A DNA stretch of 34,958 bases, from NCBI GenBank assembly GCA_014763665.1, contig JACXUY010000015.1:1-34958 (forward strand), read 5' to 3'. Below are positions 16,419 to 28,968 of this stretch, one piece after another. The DNA is from Gammaproteobacteria bacterium. Its GTDB lineage: Bacteria > Pseudomonadota > Gammaproteobacteria > Thiomicrospirales > Thiomicrospiraceae. The notes under the pieces were generated by a model, which saw only the letters and a program-made list of their open reading frames with translations, made no database searches and was not told where the DNA came from. How positions within the stretch are numbered: the stretch's first letter is position 1; the number at the start of each line of letters is the position of its first letter. Both the position numbers and the translations under genes were made by a program.

Positions 16419-17255
16419 ATGAAGATGTTGATTCAAAAAACCTTATTAAGCTGTGCCCTAGCAACGCTACTGACCAGTGGTTTAGCACAAGCGGCGGATG
16501 AAAAAGCCAAGCCCGCTTCTGATAGCACGGCGATGGTCACCGTCAACAAAGTAGCCATTTCGCAGGCCACTTTTGCTGATGCCATGCGTGATCAATTGCA
16601 ACGTGGCGCTAAAGACAGTGAGCAACTCCGTTCAGCAGTGATGGACGAACTGATCGTGTCCGAAGCTTTAGCGCAACAAGCCACCAAAACGAAAGTAGCC
16701 AACAATCCCAACGTCAAACGTGCTTTAGCGAATGCGCAACGTGCTATTTTGGCAGAAGCCTATGTTATTCAGCAGTTAAAAGATAATCCCATTACCGATG
16801 CGCAAGTTCGTGCCGAATACGATCGACAAATTGCCATGACTAAAGAAGGGCGGAATTCGATTGAATACCGTATTGCGCAAATCGTCACTAAAGACGAATC
16901 TTCCGCTAAGGCAGCGATTGCCCGTTTGAACGTGGGTGAAGACTTTAATGCTGTTGCCAAGGCAACCAGCATTGATCCTGAAGTGGCGCGTAGCGGTGCC
17001 GAGTTGCCTTGGTCTTTGCCCGACCAGCTGATTCCGCCTTTGGGTGATACGGTTGTTGCCTTGGCAAAGGGTAGTGTCAGTGAACCAGTCGCCACTTCGG
17101 TTGGGTTTCATGTGCTTAAAGTGTTAGATTCTCGCCCGTTCAAAGCGCCCAGCTTTGATGAAAGCAAACAAGGTATTCGTATGGCTTTGGTTGAGCGCCG
17201 CAAGCAAGAAATCATTCGTGGGGTGATGGAGAAAGCGGAAGTTAAGCCAAATTAA
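16419..17255 (+). CDS. Periplasmic parvulin-type peptidyl-prolyl cis-trans isomerase (PpiC domain)
   Basis: The 278-residue protein has a signal peptide (cleavage likely after A25 in GLAQA-ADE), an N-terminal SurA/PrsA-like helical chaperone region (30-135) and a PpiC/rotamase domain (about 142-235, with EYRIAQIVTKD, GEDFNAVAKATSID, SGAELPW and SVGFHVLKVLD). It should help fold exported or outer-membrane proteins. A second Met at residue 3 is an equally possible start. A strong terminator follows the stop codon directly. Confidence 0.9.
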   Translation: MKMLIQKTLLSCALATLLTSGLAQAADEKAKPASDSTAMVTVNKVAISQATFADAMRDQLQRGAKDSEQLRSAVMDELIVSEALAQQATKTKVANNPNVKRALANAQRAILAEAYVIQQLKDNPITDAQVRAEYDRQIAMTKEGRNSIEYRIAQIVTKDESSAKAAIARLNVGEDFNAVAKATSIDPEVARSGAELPWSLPDQLIPPLGDTVVALAKGSVSEPVATSVGFHVLKVLDSRPFKAPSFDESKQGIRMALVERRKQEIIRGVMEKAEVKPN

Positions 17256-17259
17256 TCAA

Positions 17260-17293
17260 CAATCAAGCGACCTTAGGGTCGCTTGATTGTTTT
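17260..17293. terminator. Bidirectional terminator between ppiC-like and HDOD genes
   Basis: A perfect 13-bp stem CAATCAAGCGACC/GGTCGCTTGATTG (17260-17272 and 17277-17289) with a TTAG loop is followed by TTTT on the plus strand. It lies between convergent genes ending at 17255 and 17299 and can serve both. Confidence 0.9.
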
Positions 17294-17298
17294 GAGCG

Positions 17299-18273
17299 TT
17301 AAGCCGTTGGTGTTAGCCAATAGCTGCTTAGGTTCTTGCGGATATTGCTTAATGCTTCATCCGACAAGCCAATAACCAGACTGGCTTTTTTTGCTTGGTC
17401 GAGCAGCTCTTGCGATTGATAAGCCTGATAAACCAATTCACTGACCATGCTTTGCGCCAATAAGCCTGTGGCAATCATCAGACGCACTTCACTCGATTGA
17501 ATACATTCATAATGCACGTGATGATGATAAGCAATGGCGGTCAAAAAGAGTCGATCGGCGACATAGCGTTCATTTAACCCCCATTGGCGTGCTACCAACA
17601 CCCCTAGTTGATCGTGCGCAACAAAGTGTTGGCTTTCGTAGTGGTAAGCTGTTTGCGGTAAGCTGAGGCTTTGTTTGAGTGTCGACGCATAGGCATCACC
17701 GAAACTGCCAGCTAAAGCAAACATACCACCATGTAAATATAGACCGAATAAATAGGCCTTTTCTTGTGTCAGGGGGTGTTCTTGTGGTGGTAAGTAGCCG
17801 GCAATTTCAGCACAAGCATAAGCTGTTTGGGCAGCATAGCCAACAAGGTGTTTAATAAGTTGATCCGCACCGGCTAATTGCTTCATGCCATTCGCAAGGG
17901 CCAGCTGATAGAGTCGTTCAAAGCCGATTAGGTTAACGCATTGATGAATGCTGACAATATCAATTGGTCGTTTTAACTGACTCTGAAAGGCGGGCTGTCG
18001 CAGGGTGTGCAAAATATCACCACTGAGCAAGGGGTCTTGTTGAATAATGTGAACAATTTGTTGCAAATTGGGATTAGCTTGACGCACGCTTTTCGTGAGC
18101 AGCGTTAATGATTCTGGCAGTGCTGGAATGGTTAACTTACCACCAAGTCTGACGAGCTGAGCTTCATAGGTTGGTATGGTTAGAACTGCTTCTAGCGAAG
18201 TGCAGTCACTTGGCGGTTTGGGTAAGTGTCTTGCTGCCAAGTGAAGATGACCTGAGTGCAGATTAAGCGCCAT
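17299..18273 (-). CDS. HDOD domain protein (second copy)
   Basis: The 324-residue cytoplasmic protein has an HDOD domain from about residue 45 to 260 (LLSGDILHTLRQPAF, CVNLIGFERLYQLALA, EKAYLFGLYLHGGMF, DQLGVLVARQWGL). It parallels the protein at 2522-3478 block by block, so the two are paralogues that have diverged widely. The first ~40 residues are unlike the other copy. Its start codon lies inside the last 11 bases of the upstream SBP-GGDEF gene, so translation is very probably coupled and the two products are likely to work together. The conserved HD metal ligands are absent, as in all HDOD proteins. Confidence 0.88.
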   Translation of the reverse strand: MALNLHSGHLHLAARHLPKPPSDCTSLEAVLTIPTYEAQLVRLGGKLTIPALPESLTLLTKSVRQANPNLQQIVHIIQQDPLLSGDILHTLRQPAFQSQLKRPIDIVSIHQCVNLIGFERLYQLALANGMKQLAGADQLIKHLVGYAAQTAYACAEIAGYLPPQEHPLTQEKAYLFGLYLHGGMFALAGSFGDAYASTLKQSLSLPQTAYHYESQHFVAHDQLGVLVARQWGLNERYVADRLFLTAIAYHHHVHYECIQSSEVRLMIATGLLAQSMVSELVYQAYQSQELLDQAKKASLVIGLSDEALSNIRKNLSSYWLTPTA

Positions 18274-19573
18274 TAATTTTCACATCCTGATCAATGTCGT
18301 GGTGGTTTCGATCGAAAAACCAAATTTGGTTTTTGCCCTGCTGTTTGGCAATATACATGGCTTTATCCGCTTGTTGAATGAGGTTGATTTCGGAAAATTC
18401 TTGATCATAGTCACTGGGCGTGTAAAAGTCGACCCCAATACTGGCTGAAATGTTTACTGCTTCACCGTTAATTAGGAAAGGCTGATTGCACACAGCTAAT
18501 AGTTGGTCAAGTATGGGGTAGGCACTTTCTTGGCTCGTTAGATTGGTCATGACAGCGACAAACTCATCGCCACCAATGCGGGCAATGGTGCAATGCGAAC
18601 ACATCACTGTCAAGAAGCGGCTGCCCAGTTCGCTGAGCAGGCTATCTCCGGCATGATGCCCATAGGTGTCATTAACCGACTCGAAGCCATCCAAATCAAT
18701 AAAAACAATCGCCTGTTGCAATTGTCCACCTTGTTGACTCAGCAGTTGATGGTTACGAGTGAGACTGAGCAAGATAATGCCATGCAAGGCTTGTTTGGCT
18801 TCTTCAAAACTAAGATGTTTTCGGCTGGCAATACGATAAAGACTGTCATCGGGCTGTTGTTGTATCCGAGCGAGCATGGCAAAGTGTCCAGCTAAGAGAC
18901 TTTTGACACTATCCACATGGCTGGATAGCATGTCCGAGCGAATCGCTAATACGTCAAAAATGCGCTGTGGAAAGTCTTGACAAGAGTAGGCTATTTGGCC
19001 ACCCAATCGTTTGATTTTACTGGCGTAAGGTTCGTGGGTAATCAAGGCATCAATTTTATCTCTTTGCCAGGCCTCAATTTGACTATCACCCACAGGAACG
19101 GGATAGAGACGAAGCTTTTCTCGCGTCATGCCAACATGAACCAATAACAGATCTAACATTAGTTGACCGAATTGGTTGGCTTCAAAACCAATACGTTGAT
19201 TGGCTTGAATGAAGGGTGGTTGAGCTGGTTTATTTTTCACCAATACCACATCCGCACCAGCGGAAACGTCTAAAATGGCTACGATGGTCAGCGGAATACC
19301 CTGTTCTCGAATGCTGAGTACCTCATCTAGGTTAAAGGTTCCGCCATCGAGCAGTCCTTCTCGAAGGGGTATGATTTTTTCTGACGTATTGCTATATTTT
19401 TCTAACAGGATATTGCTAGGGAGTCGTCCTAGTTCTTCAAGCAAATAAAAGGTTTCATAGCCAATCCAGGGGTGAATGGCTAGACGCAAGTTAGCGCGAG
19501 ATTGGCAAGCTGCTAAAGCAGTACCCACAAAACCAAGTAGCAAGGATTGGAATAGACCCCGACGGCTCAACAT
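18263..19573 (-). CDS. Lipoprotein with NMT1/TauA-like solute-binding domain fused directly to a GGDEF domain
   Basis: The 436-residue protein starts with a twin-arginine-like lipoprotein signal (SRRGLF at 3-8; lipobox LAAC with C23). Residues about 27-285 are a periplasmic binding domain of the NitT/TauT/THI5 type (HPWIGYETFYLLEELG, DGGTFNLDEVL, DALITHEPYASKI). Its end (EEAKQALHGIILLSLTRN, then QLLSQQGGQ) runs straight into a GGDEF domain at residue 288 (IVFIDLDGFESVNDTYGHHAGD; GGDEF 334-338, intact; no RxxD site). There is no membrane helix between the parts and the usual DxLTxLxNR start of GGDEF is missing. If exported, the cyclase would be outside, away from GTP. An internal in-frame deletion of an SBP-TM-GGDEF ancestor is the simplest explanation. 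AAGG 8-9 bases before the ATG supports the start. Confidence 0.85.
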   Translation of the reverse strand: MLSRRGLFQSLLLGFVGTALAACQSRANLRLAIHPWIGYETFYLLEELGRLPSNILLEKYSNTSEKIIPLREGLLDGGTFNLDEVLSIREQGIPLTIVAILDVSAGADVVLVKNKPAQPPFIQANQRIGFEANQFGQLMLDLLLVHVGMTREKLRLYPVPVGDSQIEAWQRDKIDALITHEPYASKIKRLGGQIAYSCQDFPQRIFDVLAIRSDMLSSHVDSVKSLLAGHFAMLARIQQQPDDSLYRIASRKHLSFEEAKQALHGIILLSLTRNHQLLSQQGGQLQQAIVFIDLDGFESVNDTYGHHAGDSLLSELGSRFLTVMCSHCTIARIGGDEFVAVMTNLTSQESAYPILDQLLAVCNQPFLINGEAVNISASIGVDFYTPSDYDQEFSEINLIQQADKAMYIAKQQGKNQIWFFDRNHHDIDQDVKINGA

Positions 19574-19708
19574 GAATATACCTTTGCTTATGCTGATCGC
19601 TAGGACACAGATTCTACAAAATTTTTATAGAAAGCAACAGCTTTTATGAGGCATTAATCGTTAAGTCTGTTTAGCAATGAAGATGCGATGATGGTTAAGC
19701 GGCATTTC

Positions 19709-19737
19709 TTGACCAAAACAATAAAATTCGCTATTCT
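19709..19737 (+). promoter_or_regulatory. Predicted sigma-70 promoter of gltBD
   Basis: A -35 TTGACC (19709-19714), a 17-base spacer and a -10 TATTCT (19732-19737) precede gltB by about 65 bases. The leader downstream contains a hairpin. The remaining part of the 229-base gap towards the divergent SBP-GGDEF gene is AT-rich and shows no other site I can name. Confidence 0.6.
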
Positions 19738-19766
19738 TTTTAACCATTTTGCCCAAATTTTATGTT

Positions 19767-19784
19767 GCCGACGCTTAGGTCGGC
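19767..19784 (+). promoter_or_regulatory. Leader hairpin upstream of gltB
   Basis: A perfect 6-bp GC-rich stem GCCGAC/GTCGGC with loop GCTTAG sits 7 bases before the gltB ribosome-binding site AGGA (19792-19795). There is no T run, so it is not a terminator. It may stabilise the message or affect ribosome access; no known riboswitch fits. Confidence 0.45.
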
Positions 19785-19802
19785 TTATGCTAGGAAAGAC
19801 GC

Positions 19803-25692
<5,890 letters not shown>

Positions 25693-25703
25693 TGGGAATG
25701 AGA

Positions 25704-25727
25704 AAGGCCGCGCAAGCGGCCTTTTTT
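25704..25727 (+). terminator. Intrinsic terminator of gltBD
   Basis: An 8-bp stem AAGGCCGC/GCGGCCTT with a GCAA tetraloop is followed by a T run. It starts 12 bases past the gltD stop codon. Confidence 0.92.
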
Positions 25728-25793
25728 ACTTCTGCGATGTCGGCTTCTGTTACAATTTAACCTTTGTGTTTAACGACTAACTGAGTATCGCTA

Positions 25794-26897
25794 ATGCATT
25801 GGCAAATTATCCAAGATCGTGCGCTAACATGGTCACAGCAACCCGCTTGTCAGCGAGGTTTGTGTTTACCTATATGCAACAGCAAGGCAAGTTAAGAGAT
25901 GCTCAACTAGGCGCGTTAACGGTTTAATTGTATCTCAAAATAGCAGGACAAAATAAACCCCTGTGGCAGTAAATTAGCGAAGGCTTTCTGGTTAATGACG
26001 ATGACCTAAATCAGCTTGCTATTTCGCATAACCTACGCACAGCCTTGCAGTCTAACGTTGCTTTAAAAGGGTTATTCGATTTAGCACGATTTCAACTGAG
26101 CAATGGCGGTATGCTTTATGCAGAGCTTTATCAGCACCTGATTGCTCATCCAGACACTGACGCCTTAGCCACCATTAAAAAGCTGTTTTATGGCGTCGTT
26201 TGCTACTAAGCCTTATGCCAATGGTGCTTGTGCCAAGCTGGCTATTTATTGCGGTAGTATCGAACGCTTAGAAACGCAAATTTATCCCTTGTTATTATCA
26301 ATGGGTATTCCCAGCGATATCATTTTGAAATACCACAAAGGTAATAGCATCTATAAAGTGAGCAAAGAAGCAGAACTCGCTTTTACTGCCTTGGATATGC
26401 CGCATTCTCGTATTCAGATTGTGCTACTCGTACAGGTAGGCAAAGAGGGCTGGGATTGTCGCCGTTTAACAGGGGTATTGTTATCGCAAAAAGGCGATTG
26501 CCCTAATACCATGACATTACAAACCGCTTGCCGTTGCTTGCGTCAAATGCTATACCAACCTTGTGTACAATCAGGAGCAGATTCAAGCCGCTATCCGCCT
26601 CGCCTTTTACCAGTTCAAAAGCATTAAAACCGATTTTGAGGGATTGTACAACGCGATGCCAGCCGCTAACACATGCGTAAAGTGCTGATCGTCGAAACCA
26701 AGGGCGAAGGCTTTGCCGCGCAACCCGATTTTCAAAAACGTAAAGCCTTTGTTGAAAGCTGGTTTTTGTCGCAACATGAGCAAGTTCAAGGTGATTTTCC
26801 CGCATTCGAGTATTTGTTTATTCATGATGATGAACACGAAGCGCATTTTTTGAGTAAACTAGCGCATAAAGTAACTCAATTTTTTGCGGAGGTGTGA
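25794..26897 (+). pseudogene. Decayed type III restriction (Res)-like DEAD/DEAH helicase gene
   Basis: Pieces of one protein run in order through different frames. It opens with MHWQIIQDRALTWSQQ, then a frame change to YMQQQGKLRDAQLGAL, with stops at 25925-25927 and 25970-25972, then NDDDLNQLAISHNLRTALQ through to IKKLFYGV. At 26190-26209 the frame changes again and the text jumps to ANGACAKLAIYCGS and VQVGKEGWDCRRLTGVLLSQ, the C-terminal helicase part with motif VI-like TACRCLRQ. Further breaks lead to VLIVETKGEGFAAQP and the stop at 26895-26897. Walker A and the DEAH box, expected after FYGV, are missing. The remnant covers about 365 codons, well below the usual size. No modification (mod) gene accompanies it. 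It cannot make an active enzyme. Confidence 0.8.
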
Positions 26898-26898
26898 C

Positions 26899-26997
26899 AT
26901 GGGACTAACACAGTTAATCGACATGGTTAAAGATTTGCCCGAAGACAAATAAAATGAACTCATTGATTTTGCTGAATTTGTGGCTAAAAAGTACGGG
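26899..26997 (+). pseudogene. VapB-like (DUF2281-type) antitoxin gene with a stop codon, truncated
   Basis: The frame reads MGLTQLIDMVKDLPEDK, a TAA at 26950-26952, then NELIDFAEFVAKKYGS. Changing TAA to CAA (one base) restores the usual LPEDKQNELIDFAEF pattern of short antitoxins found next to PIN toxins. GGAGGT 6 bases upstream is a strong ribosome-binding site and overlaps the end of the helicase relic. The sequence passes into the transposase remnant at about 27001, so its 3' end is lost or replaced. Confidence 0.65.
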
Positions 26998-27000
26998 AGT

Positions 27001-27233
27001 GTTCCTGCTCGTCAGCCACAGACCAACGGCATGGTAGAGCGATTTAATGGTCGAATTAGCCAGCTATTGGCGCAAACACAATTTAGATCATCACAACACT
27101 TAAAGACAAGCTAGAGGAGTATCTCATGCTGTATAATCACCACATCCTACAAAAGAACCTTGGGCATGTTTCACCTATGACCAAGCTGAGAGAATGGCAA
27201 ACAAACCATCCTGATTTGTTTATAAAAAAATAG
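27001..27233 (+). mobile_element. C-terminal remnant of an IS481/IS3-like transposase (integrase core)
   Basis: RQPQTNGMVERFNGRISQLL carries the catalytic glutamate region (NGMVERFNGR) of DDE integrase-core transposases. After a frame change near 27085-27100 it continues as TLKDKLEEYLMLYNHHILQK and SPMTKLREWQTNHPDLFIKK to a TAG at 27231-27233. The YNHHIPQKALGH-type block is typical of IS481 and related IS3-group proteins. Only the last ~75 codons remain, with no inverted repeats that I can identify. It lies between the antitoxin and toxin remnants. Confidence 0.75.
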
Positions 27234-27237
27234 ATAA

Positions 27238-27486
27238 TCAGTCGATTCCCAACATGCACAAGGCGCTTTTCAGTTGTATCACTTAGATCAGCCAACACAT
27301 GCCAAGCGTATTATTCAGGCGATGGAAAAATATGCTGACTTGCCGATGGATTCAGCCGATGCTTCTTTGGTCGTTCTTGCTGAACACTTGGCACATGGAC
27401 GTATGTTAACAACCGATCAGCGCAATTTTCATGCCTATCGCTGGAAGTCGCAACACCCTTTTCAAAATTTACGCTTTCAAGGTTAA
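27238..27486 (+). pseudogene. C-terminal part of a VapC-like PIN-domain toxin
   Basis: From just after the transposase remnant the frame reads QGAFQLYHLDQPTHAKRIIQ and then ADLPMDSADASLVVLAEHLA and TTDQRNFHAYRW. The acidic DxADASLV segment and the TTDxRDF-like TDQRNF segment are the C-terminal active-site blocks of PIN ribonucleases; the last expected Asp is Asn here. The N-terminal half with the first catalytic Asp is gone, and no start codon with a ribosome-binding site is present. A short translation product from TTG at 27274 is conceivable but would lack catalytic residues. Confidence 0.7.
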
Positions 27487-27490
27487 CCTT

Positions 27491-28831
27491 ATGAACTGGA
27501 ACAAATTAATGAATGTCGCTAAAGATGTATTAGAAAATGGCTTGCTGGATCAGCCAGAAGCCGAGCAACAGGCACAATCTAAAACAGTGCCCTCATCGGT
27601 TGTTCCAGGAGCAACAGGCGATTTGAAAACAGATGCGCTCAATTATCACCAATACCCGACACCGGGTAAGCTGTCGATTGAACTGAGCAAGCCTGCTGAA
27701 ACCGCGCGTGATCTGACTCTTGCGTATAGTCCAGGTGTCGCCGAGCCGGTGAAAGCCATTGCCGCGACGCCCAGTGATGCTTATAAATACACCATGAAAG
27801 GCAATTTAGTGGCGGTCATTTCTAATGGTACGGCGATTTTGGGCTTGGGTAATTTAGGTGCTCTGGCATCTAAACCAGTGATGGAAGGTAAGGCGTTATT
27901 GTTCAAACGCTTTGCCGGTATTGATTCGATTGATATTGAAGTCGATTGCACTGACACCGAAGAGCTGATTCGCACCATTGCCAATATTGCGCCGACCTTT
28001 GGTGGCATTAATTTAGAAGACATTGCCTCACCACAATGCTTCGAAGTGGAAAACCGCTTAAAAGCCATGCTCGATATTCCGGTTTTTCACGATGACCAAC
28101 ATGGTACCGCCATTGTCTTGGCTGCGGGTTTAACCAATGCCTTACGCATCGCTAACAAGCGCTTAGAAGAGGCTAAGATTGTGCTGGTTGGTGCCGGTGC
28201 AGCAGGCACGGCATCGCTCAATTTATTGTTAGACTTGGGTGCGCAAAAGCCGAATATTCTGGTGGTCGATAAAGTGGGCGTATTGCACACAGGCATGACC
28301 GATTTAGCACCACACATGGCGCAATTTGCCGTCGAAACCAGCGCACGTACTTTGGCCGAAGCTCTGGTCGGCGCAGATGTGTTTATTGGTTTGTCAGCTC
28401 CGAATTTGCTGACCCCCGAAATGTTATCCAGCATGGCCAGCACGCCGATTGTCTTTGCCATGGCCAATCCCGATCCCGAAATTCAACCGGCTTTAGCGAA
28501 ATCAGTGCGTAGTGATGTCATTATGGCGACAGGTCGCAGTGACTACCCTAACCAAGTGAATAATGTGTTGTGTTTCCCCTACTTGTTCCGCGGTGCTTTA
28601 GATGCCCGTAGTAAAGAAATTAACACCGCCATGAAGCTAGCCGCAGTTGATGCCATTGCCAGCTTAGCGCATGAACCTGTTCCTGCTGAAGTGTTGTTAG
28701 CGAATAATCTGCAAAGCCTTAGCTTTGGTGTCGATTATATTTTGCCTAAAGCCAACGACTTACGCTTACGCGAGCGCGTATCGCAAGCGGTGTATCAAGC
28801 CGCGGTGGATTCGGGAGTCGCGCGTATTTAA
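27491..28831 (+). CDS. maeB: Malic enzyme (oxaloacetate-decarboxylating malate dehydrogenase), MaeB-type N-terminal domain only
   Basis: The enzyme converts malate to pyruvate and CO2 with reduction of NAD(P). The 446-residue protein has the malic enzyme N-terminal domain (LTLAYSPGVAEPVKAI with the catalytic Tyr, metal-binding HDDQHGTA) and a C-terminal NAD-binding domain (VLVGAGAAGTAS, then FAMANPDPE). The phosphotransacetylase-like half seen in full-length MaeB (about 760 residues) is absent, as in many short bacterial malic enzymes. Residues 1-50 form a polar, Gln/Glu-rich extension ahead of the catalytic domain. AAGG 8 bases before the ATG at 27491 supports the start; the upstream open frame to 27431 only overlaps the toxin remnant. 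Confidence 0.92.
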   Translation: MNWNKLMNVAKDVLENGLLDQPEAEQQAQSKTVPSSVVPGATGDLKTDALNYHQYPTPGKLSIELSKPAETARDLTLAYSPGVAEPVKAIAATPSDAYKYTMKGNLVAVISNGTAILGLGNLGALASKPVMEGKALLFKRFAGIDSIDIEVDCTDTEELIRTIANIAPTFGGINLEDIASPQCFEVENRLKAMLDIPVFHDDQHGTAIVLAAGLTNALRIANKRLEEAKIVLVGAGAAGTASLNLLLDLGAQKPNILVVDKVGVLHTGMTDLAPHMAQFAVETSARTLAEALVGADVFIGLSAPNLLTPEMLSSMASTPIVFAMANPDPEIQPALAKSVRSDVIMATGRSDYPNQVNNVLCFPYLFRGALDARSKEINTAMKLAAVDAIASLAHEPVPAEVLLANNLQSLSFGVDYILPKANDLRLRERVSQAVYQAAVDSGVARI

Positions 28832-28968
28832 TGGATTCATTTTGCTGAACTTGATCCTAAAAAACTTTATGAACCATTTAATCAAAATTTAATGGAGAGT
28901 TCTACTATGGTAAGGCATAGTATGTTGTCTCTTATCGGCGTTTCTAAATTTCACTAAAAGAGGTGTTT

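Noticed and set aside
28932-28939. Perfect sigma-28 type -10 (GCCGATAA) near a chemoreceptor gene
   Set aside because: It is on the minus strand, pointing away from the chemoreceptor into maeB, and the -35 at the required distance is poor.
28892-28957. 21-codon open frame between maeB and the chemoreceptor
   Set aside because: No recognisable similarity and no supporting context beyond a chance ATG; the gap is too short to judge.
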